Source: Dehalococcoidia bacterium
GTDB taxonomy: Bacteria > Chloroflexota > Dehalococcoidia > GIF9 > UBA5629
Assembly: GCA_011170325.1 (NCBI GenBank)
Contig: DUEX01000003.1
Coordinates: 16,661-59,116, forward strand
DNA length: 42,456 nt
Direction: 5' to 3'
Shown here one piece after another: positions 8,293 through 18,141 of this stretch. Each line of letters begins with the position of its first letter. The stretch's first letter is position 1. A program made the position numbers and the translations under genes. Below the pieces are notes generated by a model. That model had not been told where the DNA came from. It did no database searches and worked only from the letters and a program-made list of their open reading frames with translations.

Positions 8293-9144
8293 TCAAGCAG
8301 TAAGCTCCAAGCTGATATCTAGGGCTTTTGAGGAATGGGTAAGAGCTCCTATTGAGATAAGGTCAACGCCAGTTTCAGCGATGGCTCGAACTTTACCTAA
8401 AGTGATACCGCCAGAAGCTTCGATTAGAGCTCGACCTTTGATTAACTGGACAGCCTGACGCATGTTATCAAGGTCCATATTATCCAGCATGATGATATCA
8501 GCTTCGGCTTCAGCAGCTTCAACAGCTTCCTGTGGAGTTTTAACCTCCACCTCGATTTTTAGCTTAGGGGAGGCTTTGTGGCGGGCTCTAACTATAATTT
8601 CCTTTAGATTTAGTCCTTGGCTACGAAGTGCTGCTAGGTGGTTATCCTTAATCAGAACAGCTTCTCCTAGGTGCATGCGGTGATTTTTGCCTCCACCAAC
8701 TCGAACAGCATATTTTTCTAATGCTCTTGAGCCTGGTATAGTCTTTCTAGTATCAGTGATTTGGGTAGGTAGTCCTTTGACAGCTCTTACATAGCAGGCT
8801 GTCTCTGATGCGATACCACTAAGGTGCTGTAAGAAATTCAAGGCTACTCGCTCGGCTTTTAGTATGCTGGCAACCTTCCCTTCTGCTTTAGCTATTATAT
8901 CCCCAGGCTTGATATTAGCTCCATCCTCGATAAGTATGTCTATCTTTAATTCGGGGTCGACTTTGAGGAAAACTTGCTTGGCGGCTTCGGTTCCAGCTAT
9001 GATTCCTTTTGCCTTAGCTAGGATCGAGGCCTTCCCTCTCTGATCGTCAGGTATCAGTGCCTCAGTAGTAACATCTCCCTGGCCGAGGTCTTCAGCTAGA
9101 GCTTGGTCGATAAGCTGTTCAGTTTGCCTGTTCGATAGTTTCAT
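8293..9144 (-). CDS. nadC: Nicotinate-nucleotide pyrophosphorylase (quinolinate phosphoribosyltransferase)
   Basis: EDLGQGDVTTEALIPDDQRGKASILAKAKGIIAGTE ... LNFLQHLSGIAS ... DTRKTIPGSRALEKYAVRVGGGKNHRMHL ... IEASGGITLGKV. Confidence 0.96.
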   Translation of the reverse strand: MKLSNRQTEQLIDQALAEDLGQGDVTTEALIPDDQRGKASILAKAKGIIAGTEAAKQVFLKVDPELKIDILIEDGANIKPGDIIAKAEGKVASILKAERVALNFLQHLSGIASETACYVRAVKGLPTQITDTRKTIPGSRALEKYAVRVGGGKNHRMHLGEAVLIKDNHLAALRSQGLNLKEIIVRARHKASPKLKIEVEVKTPQEAVEAAEAEADIIMLDNMDLDNMRQAVQLIKGRALIEASGGITLGKVRAIAETGVDLISIGALTHSSKALDISLELTA

Positions 9145-9463
9145 CTCCTTACCCTGATTCTACCAGACATTAGGCAAATTACAAATAATTTCCCAGCGTT
9201 TCTGTATCTAGTATGAGCCTTTGAGACAAGGCTTCACGGGAACTTATTGGAATAGCCGGGCTCACTTCCAGTGAGTAACATATATAAACGATCAGTATTG
9301 TCAGTTGCCTGAATAAGTACCAATGATGTGCCAAACCCTCTCGGAACTCATTTAAGAGTCTGCCATATTCTATGTGGCATTCCATCTCATTTTAGCTAGA
9401 TGTATAATTTTCCTACAGTTTATCTTATACTACGGAGGTATAGCGAAATCTGGAGGTTTCGAT

Positions 9464-9814
9464 ATGAAAATATCCAGTCTAGATAGAGTCAAAAAGGTGG
9501 ATCCGAGTATGGAAGGTGCGGAAGGCATCTATAAGCAGGTTCCTATATCAAAAAATGATGGCTCTCCATCATTTTGCTTTCGTGTATTTACTTTTGAGCC
9601 CGGCGGCCATACCCCCTTTCACCGACATCCAAGTGAACATCTGAATTATATAATTGAAGGTAATGGTACCATAGTTACGGAAAGTGGTGAAGAGCGTGCA
9701 ATCAAAAAAGGCGATTTCGCTCTTATCTTCCCTGACGAAAAACACCAGTTTAAGAACAAATCGACAAGCGAGCCCATGATCATGATTTGCGCAGTTCCCA
9801 AGGAGTACGAATGA
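9464..9814 (+). CDS. Cupin-domain protein
   Basis: FEPGGHTPFHRHPSEHLNYIIEGNGTIVTESGEERAIKKGDFALIFPDEKHQFKN; SD GGAGG before ATG at 9464. Confidence 0.85.
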   Translation: MKISSLDRVKKVDPSMEGAEGIYKQVPISKNDGSPSFCFRVFTFEPGGHTPFHRHPSEHLNYIIEGNGTIVTESGEERAIKKGDFALIFPDEKHQFKNKSTSEPMIMICAVPKEYE

Positions 9815-9889
9815 ACCTGGACTTGATTGACAACCCCCTCTCTAAAGCCGTAGTTAAATTCTGCAACCACAAGGGTTTAGCTGCTGTGA

Positions 9890-10195
9890 CTATTTAAACT
9901 CATTCTTAGATAGCATTGTAAGCATGACAGCTGCTATCCCCATGACCTGCCCTCCCAAATTAAGGACTGCAAAAAGAGACCCAGCGAGTGCTAACCCCCA
10001 CTTTTTCCTCTGCGCTGCATAGGCGCCGCCCACTATAGCCAATATCCCGGCAATAACTAATAGGACTACAACTGATGGCCCAAATAGTGACCACCAACTT
10101 GGCTCCAACCTGATTATTAAACCTTGAATCAAACCGGAAGCGCCAGAAACTATGTCCAGAATTGCAGCAGCTGTCGGCTTCCACGTTCTTTCCAC
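9890..10195 (-). CDS. Small multi-TM membrane protein, function unknown
   Basis: 101 aa with about 3 hydrophobic segments; SD AGGAGG upstream. Confidence 0.6.
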   Translation of the reverse strand: MERTWKPTAAAILDIVSGASGLIQGLIIRLEPSWWSLFGPSVVVLLVIAGILAIVGGAYAAQRKKWGLALAGSLFAVLNLGGQVMGIAAVMLTMLSKNEFK

Positions 10196-10360
10196 TTGTT
10201 ACCTCCTTACTCTAATTCTTCTAGGTTTAGCCAATTATGTGTGGTCAAGTATCTCCCAGTTTTTCCCATGGTAAACGTATGAAGCATTGTTTGTCTAGTG
10301 AGCTAGTTCCTAGCCAAGTTAGTTTATAGTTCTTAAACCATGTTGTACACTTGGAGAAGT

Positions 10361-10481
10361 GCTTCAAATGCATTTCTACTGCATCTTAGTGTTTCACTAG
10401 CCTAGAATTGCAAACCTCTTAACAAGCTTAGCCTGTTCCTACGAAATTTATTATTAACTTCGCTGTCAGTTGTGCACTTCA
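10361..10481. repeat. Diverged intergenic repeat, copy 1 (left of plsY)
   Basis: caaatgcatttct...cttagcct...cgctgtcagttgtgcacttc shares end motifs and spacing with copy 2 at 11562-11681. Confidence 0.45.
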
Positions 10482-10640
10482 ACAACGCATGCGAAAAAAT
10501 CAGACCTGTGTTTCATACTATCGCCAATTATCGTTGACCATCGCCTAAACAGGCAATGCAATCAAACCCAGTCATAAGCAACAAGTCTAATAGCCTCAAT
10601 ATAGTCACACTGTCGGGGGGGGCAGCGGTTGGCAATGTCA

Positions 10641-11225
10641 CTACTCTTTGCTCTTACCAGTAGTTACCTGGAGCTCTTTCAGCCTGTACCGGTTTCTAAA
10701 CCCTACAAATACAATAATAGCTAGTGAGTAGAAGATTAGCATTGCTGACCCCTCGAATAGCCAGATAAGCAGGGGCAGGAAAGGAGCGACAATGCAGATC
10801 ATTGAGAAGATACGGCGGGTAAAGAACAAAGCAATACCCATTAGCCCTAAGATGATAGCCATTGCCTCAGGTGCTAGAACAAAAAAAATACCCATGATGG
10901 TGGCTACGCCTTGACCGCCTCTGAAGCCAATGTAGATGGGAAAGCAATGGCCAAGTATAGCGGCAAAGCCAGCTCCCAACAACCAGGGTTGGGAAACGCC
11001 CAGAGTCTGGGCAATAAGTATAGCGGCGACTCCTTTTGCCATATCCGCTAGCGAGACAACAGTGCCTTCCAAAAGGCCAATTTGCCGAAAGACACTGCCA
11101 GCCCCCATGTTGCCTGTGTCAACCTCACGGATGTCTATGCCTCTTCTGAGCTTGGCTACAATGTAAGCTGAGGGGATGGAACCCAGCAGGTAGCCGATGA
11201 GTATGACTGACAGCTCTAATAGCAT
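10641..11225 (-). CDS. plsY: Acyl-phosphate:glycerol-3-phosphate acyltransferase
   Basis: GYLLGSIPSAYIVAKLRRGIDIREVDTGNMGAGSVFRQIG ... AAILGHCFPIYIGFRGGQGVAT. Confidence 0.95.
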   Translation of the reverse strand: MLLELSVILIGYLLGSIPSAYIVAKLRRGIDIREVDTGNMGAGSVFRQIGLLEGTVVSLADMAKGVAAILIAQTLGVSQPWLLGAGFAAILGHCFPIYIGFRGGQGVATIMGIFFVLAPEAMAIILGLMGIALFFTRRIFSMICIVAPFLPLLIWLFEGSAMLIFYSLAIIVFVGFRNRYRLKELQVTTGKSKE

Positions 11226-11561
11226 GTCTTCATTCTTTTAGCTATTATATCAAAATTATATAAGGACTAGGTCTACATCCCCCTTTTAGCAGAATATGGG
11301 GTGCTTAGGGTCTAGTTAGGGCTTCATCAGCTTCTAATTAGGGTTGGCTAAAGGTGGGCGAGATTCTTTTACAGTGTCTGACCAGGGCCTGTGGCTACAG
11401 GTATGGTGGAGGTTGACAGAATAAATTTTGCCTGCCAAAAATGTGGAGACAAATATTCGGGCTATGAGCATGATGAGCTACTGCTGCTTCAACCTGCCAA
11501 CTCATTTTGGTAAACAAGCCCGCCTTAATCTAAGAGCCATTAATAACAACTTATGAGGCAC

Positions 11562-11681
11562 TGCAAATGCATTTCCGTTTTATCTAGCGTTTTGTTAGAT
11601 TGCGCTGTGTCCTTTACATTGGTGGCTAAACCTAATTTGTTGCATATTCCATTACCAATCTTGCTACCAATTGTGCACTTC
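11562..11681. repeat. Diverged intergenic repeat, copy 2 (right of plsY)
   Basis: gcaaatgcatttcc...ggctaaacct...cttgctaccaattgtgcacttc; see copy 1. Confidence 0.45.
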
Positions 11682-11742
11682 TGTAAATCATTTCGCATGT
11701 TTCCTTCCTTGACCTCCCAAGGTATTAGATGAATAAACTCCG

Positions 11743-11772
11743 TTGTTTTAACAAATCTGGCTGTGCTACAAT
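11743..11772 (+). promoter_or_regulatory. Putative promoter of mfd
   Basis: TTGTTT (11743-11748), 18-nt spacer, TACAAT (11767-11772). Confidence 0.5.
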
Positions 11773-11831
11773 TCGGCCAGGGCTAGTCTGCAATCCCCTT
11801 GATTTACGGCTAGCCCTTTAGGTATTTGGGG

Positions 11832-14800
11832 ATGAATCTGTCCTGTCTTCTTTCCTTAATCAAACAAGTTCCTGATTACCAGCAGTTGAAAGGCGAACTG
11901 GTTGAGCCGCAAAAGACTGAAAATAAACTGGTGGTGCCTGATGCCGCCAAGCCTTATCTTATGGCCGCTCTCTACCAGGAACTAGACTTGCCTATATTAG
12001 TAGTAACTGCCCAACCTGAGAATGCGAAGAGACTCTACGATGAGCTTCAAGCTTGGTGTTCTAGCTCAGCCTCATTACATTTTTTCCCTGAAATCGATTT
12101 TTTGGCTGGTGAATATTCTACAGTCGACCCCATTACCACAATCGAAAGGTTACAAACACTGTCCACTCTTATTCTTTACCGGAGTGCATCACCGGATAGA
12201 CGGAATCTTCCTTTGATAGTGAGTCCTGCCTTGGCCGTGGCCAGTAAGACTATGCCCCAGACTGACTTCACCGCAGCTTGTCACACCTTGGAGGTAGGAA
12301 TACACATCGACCCACTCCAGCTTATAGAAAGATGGCAAGCTATAGGTTATGAGTTAGAAAGCATCGTAGAAGTGCCGGGAACAATAAGCCGGCGAGGTGG
12401 TATCGTTGATATTTTTCCCCCAAATAATGAGCTACCTGCCCGAATAGAGTTCCTTGGCAACCAGATAGACAGCATCAGGCTCTTCGACCCGAAAACACAG
12501 CGTTCGTCAAAGTTAGTAACCTCAGTAATGATAACTCCAGCTGAAGAAGGCCAACTGTGCCTTGATACTGACACTATTCTAGATTATCTCCCTGAAAAGA
12601 CATTTTTGATTACGGATGACCTTGGTGAAATTGAAGCTGTCATTGACAAAGTAAGCAGCCAAGCTGAAGAGTTCCGACAGGTAAAGATAGAACGTGGCGA
12701 ACTAGCACCAGATTCGCCTCCTCCTTATTTACCTTGGGCAGAATTTGAGACGAAGATTAAGAAAGTTAAGCAACACTTAACATTATGCTCCTGGAATATC
12801 GATAACACTGGTGGATCCTGTCTTCAGTCTTTACCTTTGACTTCAGTGCCAAGCTACGGAGGCAGGCTTGAAGCCTTCTCTAAAGGATTGAAACAAATGC
12901 TTGAAGAAAATCGTCGCATCGTTATAGTTAGCCAGCAAACAAATCGTCTCTCCGAGCTCCTTCAGGAACAAGATATCCTGGCTCATCCAGCTTTGCAGAT
13001 AGAGCAGGTGCCTCTTCCAAGGTCAGTTACCTTGGTTCAAGGGTCAATGGCTGAAGGCTGGGCGATGAAAGATATTATCACTCTGGTTACCGATAATGAG
13101 GTATTTGGCTTCGTTAAGCAGCGGCGCTTATTCAAGAAGAGATCAATGCACCACCGCTGGTTCATCTCCGAATTAACACCAGGTGATTACATAGTCCACA
13201 TTGAACATGGTATTGCCAAATTTGCTGGGCTAACTAGAATGCTTGCCGAGGGTATCGAACGGGAATATCTTATTCTAGAATATGCCGCCGGTGACACACT
13301 TTATGTGCCTAGTGACCAGATTGACCGTGTCAGCCGCCATATTGGTGCCAGCGACCAACCGCCAATGCTAAGTCGGTTGGGTACTCAGGAATGGGCACGA
13401 ACCAAGCAACGTATTAGAGAATCTGTATCTGATATCGCCCAGGAGCTTCTAAATCTCTATGCTGCCAGAGAGATAGTCTCTGGCTTTACCTTTTCCCCGG
13501 ATAGCTTATGGCAACAGGAATTAGAGTCCTCCTTCCCTTATGTGGAAACCCCTGACCAGTTGGAAGCTGTTCATGATGTCAAGAGTGACATGGAAAAACC
13601 AAGGCCAATGGACCGACTTGTTTGCGGAGATGTCGGTTACGGTAAGACCGAAGTTGCCCTCCGGGCTGTCTTCAAGACAGTGATGGACAACAAGCAGGCA
13701 GCCTTGCTAGTTCCGACTACGGTGCTAGCCCAGCAACACTTCGCTACTTTTCGTGAAAGGCTACAAGCTTTCCCAGTGAGGGTCGAAATGTTGAGCCGCT
13801 TTTGCTCAGAAAGAGAACAAGCCAATATAATCGAAGGTATAGCTAGAGGTACAGTGGATATCTGTATCGGCACTCACCGCTTGTTGCAAAGGGATGTCAT
13901 GTTTAAAGACTTAGGGCTGATAATCATCGATGAAGAACAACGCTTTGGGGTAGCGCACAAAGAACACTTTAAGAAACTGAGGCAAGGGATAGATGTTCTC
14001 ACTCTAAGTGCCACTCCTATTCCACGTACTCTTCACATGTCGCTGGCTGGAATAAGAGATATTAGCACTATGGAAACACCACCGGAGGAGCGTTTACCAA
14101 TTAAAACTTATGTTGGTACTTATGATGATAGGCTGGTTCGTGAGTCAATACTGCGTGAGTTAGAGCGGAACGGCCAAGTCTTTTTCGTTCATAACCGAGT
14201 TCAGAGCATTGCCTCAGTTGCTAGCAGACTAGGTAGTTTAGTTCCGGAAGCTAGAATATCCATCGCCCATGGGCAAATGCCCGAAGGGGAACTGGAAAAA
14301 ATAATGGCAGAGTTTACTAGCCGCAAGAGTGATGTTTTGGTTACCACTACTATTATCGAGTCTGGCTTGGATATGCCTAATGTCAATACCTTAATTGTTG
14401 ACCAAGCAGACAAGCTGGGCTTAACCCAACTTTATCAATTGCGGGGTCGCGTTGGGCGTGGCAGCAACCATGCCTATGCTTATTTTTTCCTTGACACGGG
14501 GAAACAACTAACTCCTCAAGCTCGGAAACGGCTCAGAACTATCTCTGAGGCCACAGAACTAGGTGCTGGATTTGCCATTGCCATGAAAGACTTGGAGATT
14601 CGAGGGGCTGGTAACCTCTTAGGAGTAGAGCAGAGTGGCTATATAGCTGCTGTGGGCTTTAACCTTTATTGCCGCTTGCTAGCTGAGGCAGTGGAGGAGC
14701 TAAAGCAAAAACGGATGGGGGATGGCAGGAGAAAGACACCCCAACTGCCAGCTCCCACTATAGCTTTACCTGTGACCGCTTATATTCCTGAGGAATATGT

Positions 14801-15176
14801 CTCTGCTCCAAGCACTAGGCTAACCTTCTATCAACGATTAGCTACTATAAAGCGAGATGAAGAAATAAAAGACATAGCTCGGGAACTGCGTGATAGATTC
14901 GGAGCAGCGCCACAGCCAGTGAAGAACCTCCTTTATATAGTAGAAATAAAACAGCTTGCTGCTGAAGCAGAGGTAGAATCTATTTTCACAGAAGATAAGC
15001 AGATTGTGTTGCGCTTTGATAGTGCAAAGGAATTGGGCAGACTACCTTTATTAGAAGATTATAAAGATGTAGTAAAAATAGGTACCAGACAAATAAAATT
15101 AGACATAAAGCGCCTTAGAAATAGCTGGCAAGAAGTATTAAAGAAGGTACTCCAAAGAATAGCTACAAATACTTAG
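11832..15176 (+). CDS. mfd: Transcription-repair coupling factor
   Basis: CarD-like/RID region ([17 protein letters not shown]), Walker [63 protein letters not shown]; about 1115 aa. Confidence 0.97.
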   Translation: MNLSCLLSLIKQVPDYQQLKGELVEPQKTENKLVVPDAAKPYLMAALYQELDLPILVVTAQPENAKRLYDELQAWCSSSASLHFFPEIDFLAGEYSTVDPITTIERLQTLSTLILYRSASPDRRNLPLIVSPALAVASKTMPQTDFTAACHTLEVGIHIDPLQLIERWQAIGYELESIVEVPGTISRRGGIVDIFPPNNELPARIEFLGNQIDSIRLFDPKTQRSSKLVTSVMITPAEEGQLCLDTDTILDYLPEKTFLITDDLGEIEAVIDKVSSQAEEFRQVKIERGELAPDSPPPYLPWAEFETKIKKVKQHLTLCSWNIDNTGGSCLQSLPLTSVPSYGGRLEAFSKGLKQMLEENRRIVIVSQQTNRLSELLQEQDILAHPALQIEQVPLPRSVTLVQGSMAEGWAMKDIITLVTDNEVFGFVKQRRLFKKRSMHHRWFISELTPGDYIVHIEHGIAKFAGLTRMLAEGIEREYLILEYAAGDTLYVPSDQIDRVSRHIGASDQPPMLSRLGTQEWARTKQRIRESVSDIAQELLNLYAAREIVSGFTFSPDSLWQQELESSFPYVETPDQLEAVHDVKSDMEKPRPMDRLVCGDVGYGKTEVALRAVFKTVMDNKQAALLVPTTVLAQQHFATFRERLQAFPVRVEMLSRFCSEREQANIIEGIARGTVDICIGTHRLLQRDVMFKDLGLIIIDEEQRFGVAHKEHFKKLRQGIDVLTLSATPIPRTLHMSLAGIRDISTMETPPEERLPIKTYVGTYDDRLVRESILRELERNGQVFFVHNRVQSIASVASRLGSLVPEARISIAHGQMPEGELEKIMAEFTSRKSDVLVTTTIIESGLDMPNVNTLIVDQADKLGLTQLYQLRGRVGRGSNHAYAYFFLDTGKQLTPQARKRLRTISEATELGAGFAIAMKDLEIRGAGNLLGVEQSGYIAAVGFNLYCRLLAEAVEELKQKRMGDGRRKTPQLPAPTIALPVTAYIPEEYVSAPSTRLTFYQRLATIKRDEEIKDIARELRDRFGAAPQPVKNLLYIVEIKQLAAEAEVESIFTEDKQIVLRFDSAKELGRLPLLEDYKDVVKIGTRQIKLDIKRLRNSWQEVLKKVLQRIATNT

Positions 15177-15209
15177 CTACTTAGGTAAACTCGTAGCCGC
15201 GGGCAATCC

Positions 15210-15467
15210 CTAGTCCTCTATGCCATAATCGCGAAGATAATCAATAACATCTTGGACTGCAACAATTTTCTCCGTATCTTCGTCTGATATTTCTAACTTT
15301 TGTTCTGGGGTGCTGAACTCCTCCTCTATTGCTGTAATAAGCTCTGCCAGATCAGAAGGACCAACGTTAAGGTCATCAATAAAGGATGCTGAGGGTACTA
15401 CTGATTCCTCATCAGCACCAAGTTGTTCCACAATTACCTTCTTAAGCCGCTCTAAAATGGTTGCCAC
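15210..15467 (-). CDS. Acyl carrier protein-like protein with atypical attachment motif
   Basis: [54 protein letters not shown] fold signature but GPSDLAEL in place of ADSLDxVEL. Confidence 0.75.
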   Translation of the reverse strand: MATILERLKKVIVEQLGADEESVVPSASFIDDLNVGPSDLAELITAIEEEFSTPEQKLEISDEDTEKIVAVQDVIDYLRDYGIED

Positions 15468-15485
15468 TCTTCATTCCTCTAGGTG

Positions 15486-15950
15486 TCAGACTCGTTTGGT
15501 CCTCTCAATCAGTTCCTGACCTCTTCCTTGCTGTACACAATCAGCGACTACTGAGCCTAAAACTCCGTTAACAAATTTTTGGGAGGTATCACTGCCGAAA
15601 CTCTTAGCTAACTCGACAGCTTCATTAATAGCTGCTTTAACTGGGGTTCTATTATCTAACAAAATCTCAAATATGGCAAGGCGGAGAATATTTCTGTCGA
15701 TAGTAGCTATTTGTTCCACAGGAAAAGCAGGAGCGAATCTTCGAATCGTATCATCAATATCCTCCTTATTCTGAAGAATCCCGGTAACTAGTTCCCGAGT
15801 AAAGTCAGCCGCCTCCTCCGGCAAAGCTTTCTCTTGTAGCAAGCGAGCTAAAACCTCCTCCGGTCCATGAGCGGAACAGTCAATCTCATAAAGTGTCTGT
15901 AAAGCAGCAATTCTGGCTTTGCGTCTGAATCCAGTCACTCTAATACTCAT
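15486..15950 (-). CDS. nusB: Transcription antitermination factor NusB
   Basis: RKARIAALQTLYEID... VEQIATIDRNILRLAIFEILLDNRTPVKAAINEAVELAKSFGSDTSQKFVNGVLG. Confidence 0.95.
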   Translation of the reverse strand: MSIRVTGFRRKARIAALQTLYEIDCSAHGPEEVLARLLQEKALPEEAADFTRELVTGILQNKEDIDDTIRRFAPAFPVEQIATIDRNILRLAIFEILLDNRTPVKAAINEAVELAKSFGSDTSQKFVNGVLGSVVADCVQQGRGQELIERTKRV

Positions 15951-17076
15951 CCCCGAACAAGTGAATATTTCCTAGCCGCATACGGTATAATCCAGCCTCT
16001 TTAGCTACTTTTAGGCACCGCTCAGCGTGCTGGAGCGAAGTAGTTGGCAAATCTGTCATCAAGAAATCAGGATGGAAGCCAAGGAGAACATAAGGTATAT
16101 TTGGGTCTAAAGAGGCGATGAATGTAGCAATATTAAAAATTTCCTCTTCGTCTATGTAGCCAGGAATAAGCAAAGTACTAGCTACGAGGAAAGGCGGCGA
16201 AGGTCTCCTCTTAATATAATCAGCCAGAAGGTGGAAATTCTCGAGGGTTCTTTTGTTACTTACTCCGCAAAGGGCAATATGTAACTCCTCACTCCAAGCT
16301 TTAAGGTCGAACTTGATACAACCACCAGAGTTGAGAGAAAGCTCAGCAACTTGCTTAAGTAAAGCTGGATGCATCGAACCATTAGTCTCCCAGCAGATGC
16401 GGAGGATACGCCCTTTACTTTTATCTATAGCTAAGCGGGAGGCACGCAAGGCATGAGGCAATTGCGGTGTTGGGTCACCACCAAAATAACAAATGCAGGA
16501 AGTGTGATCATCAACGGCGTCAGCTAGTTCCGTGGGACTGGCCCAATTCTGTTGCCCTGCTGCCAATCGGTAGTGCCAATTTTGACAGAAGAGGCAGTCA
16601 AAAGAGCAGGCTTGATAAAAAACAGCTAGATTTTTATAACCATGCTCAGGTCCTGGACGGTAAGCAAAGTCGGGATAGCCTGAACCTATGCCACCAGGAC
16701 AAACCCAATCAGCAACGCAGTTCGTAGGTAGCGGGTCATAATACCAGCTTACATTACCTTTCTTAGTAGTAGCACCAGTGAGTTTGCCTGCTATGGATAG
16801 GCGTAAGCCGCAATAACTTCTCTCGCCATCCGAAAGTTGGCATTCATTAAAGCACAGGTGGCAAGCTATACTGCCTTCTGCCTTCGGCGGTTGTGGTGGC
16901 AAGTTGAAAGACTGTCTCGATTCTCGATGAGCTTTTTGGATGAGAGGCGCAACTTTTTCAAAATTCTGGCGGATACAATCAAGACATAAACCCAGGATTT
17001 GAGAAATAAGGACGGATCCCTTGTTGCAATGCATACACCTGGTAGCAGTTTTAAGAGGTAAGTTATGTTTTAGCAT
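15940..17076 (-). CDS. Radical SAM protein (PflA-like / AmmeMemoRadiSam-type)
   Basis: CxxxCxxC in YQACSFDCLFCQNWHYR; multiple other Cys pairs; ICYFGGDPTPQLPHALRAS. Confidence 0.85.
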   Translation of the reverse strand: MLKHNLPLKTATRCMHCNKGSVLISQILGLCLDCIRQNFEKVAPLIQKAHRESRQSFNLPPQPPKAEGSIACHLCFNECQLSDGERSYCGLRLSIAGKLTGATTKKGNVSWYYDPLPTNCVADWVCPGGIGSGYPDFAYRPGPEHGYKNLAVFYQACSFDCLFCQNWHYRLAAGQQNWASPTELADAVDDHTSCICYFGGDPTPQLPHALRASRLAIDKSKGRILRICWETNGSMHPALLKQVAELSLNSGGCIKFDLKAWSEELHIALCGVSNKRTLENFHLLADYIKRRPSPPFLVASTLLIPGYIDEEEIFNIATFIASLDPNIPYVLLGFHPDFLMTDLPTTSLQHAERCLKVAKEAGLYRMRLGNIHLFGDEY

Positions 17077-17196
17077 TTTTGACTATGGCTCTAGCTTGAA
17101 ATTTAGCCAGTCTGGTGAAGCACAGCTATTACTTGTAGACTGACAAATCTGTTTGCAATTTCGGCAGGCTTTGCCTATGGTCTAAGCAGTGGGCAA

Positions 17197-18141
17197 TCAT
17201 CCCTTACGCCAGCTTGTTACTTCGCTAACAGTTTGAGCATTGCTGACGTTGAAAGTCTGCACTCCTGGACTGATTCGCTTAATCAACCCGGTGAGCACCT
17301 CCCCAGGACCTATCTCAAAGAAAGTAGTTACACCCCTGGCTATCATGTTCTCGACGGATTGCTGCCACTGGACGCAGTGAGCGAGCTGGTTAACGAGTTC
17401 CCCCCTTATTGCTTCAACATCTGTCAGCGGTTGGGCGGTAACATTAGCCACAACCGGAACTGATGGTTTTTGGAAAGTGAATCCTGAGATAGCGTTCTTA
17501 AAACCATCCAAGATTGGTTCCATCAGCACGGAGTGGAAAGCACCGCTTACCTTTAAGGGAATAACTCGGCGGGCACCCTTTATCTGCGCTAGCCTCCTGG
17601 CTTTAACCAGGCTGTCTTGAGCGCCACTGATGACGATTTGACCTGGAGAATTGATATTAGAAATTTCAGTGCCTACAGAGAGACAGATGTCCTTAATGGC
17701 TTCTTCGTCTAGACCAATTATGGCCAGCATCCCACCAGGCTCCCTGCGCCCCGCTTCGTTCATTAATCGTCCTCTCTCGCGAACCAGACGCACCGCGTCA
17801 GGTAGGCTAAGCGCGCCGGCAACCACCAACGCTGTATATTCACCTAAGCTATGCCCAGCAACGAAGGTAGGAGGTGGCAAGTTATCGCCGCTAACCTCTT
17901 GAGCCGCTTTCAGACAAGCAATGCTTGTAGTTAATACTGCTGGCTGAACAGCGATAGTCTGTGTAAGGTCCTCCTCAGGGCCTTCAAAACATAAACGAGA
18001 CAGAGAAAAGCCTAAAGTTTTATCCACTTCATCAAAAACTTCCCTGGCTGAAGAATAGTGAACATAAAGGTCTAAACCCATGCCTACTGCTTGAGACCCT
18101 TGCCCAGGAAAGACATAAGCGACTTTTATCTCTTCGACCAT
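17197..18141 (-). CDS. fabD: Malonyl-CoA:ACP transacylase
   Basis: VAYVFPGQGSQAVGMG ... AGHSLGEYTALVVAGALSL ... VSGAFHS. Confidence 0.96.
   Translation of the reverse strand: MVEEIKVAYVFPGQGSQAVGMGLDLYVHYSSAREVFDEVDKTLGFSLSRLCFEGPEEDLTQTIAVQPAVLTTSIACLKAAQEVSGDNLPPPTFVAGHSLGEYTALVVAGALSLPDAVRLVRERGRLMNEAGRREPGGMLAIIGLDEEAIKDICLSVGTEISNINSPGQIVISGAQDSLVKARRLAQIKGARRVIPLKVSGAFHSVLMEPILDGFKNAISGFTFQKPSVPVVANVTAQPLTDVEAIRGELVNQLAHCVQWQQSVENMIARGVTTFFEIGPGEVLTGLIKRISPGVQTFNVSNAQTVSEVTSWRKG

Noticed and set aside
9261-9275. Perfect CTCACT-TCC-AGTGAG mini-hairpin
   Set aside because: Six-bp stem with no T-tract and no adjacent gene end that it would terminate; likely incidental.
9179-9385. 68-aa ORF between nadC and the cupin gene
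   Set aside because: No SD, no recognisable family, unusual composition; insufficient support.
10196-10640. Possible tRNA, CRISPR or known structured RNA in the long intergenic region
   Set aside because: No tRNA cloverleaf or regular repeat-spacer array could be found by eye; only the diverged repeat is reported.
11562-11700. Reverse-strand frame of repeat copy 2 (MRNDLQKCTIGSKIGNGICNKLGLATNVKDTAQSNKTLDKTEMHLQC) vaguely resembles a TFIIB cyclin-repeat segment
   Set aside because: Very short match by eye only, the corresponding frame in copy 1 is broken by stops, and such a call needs a profile search.
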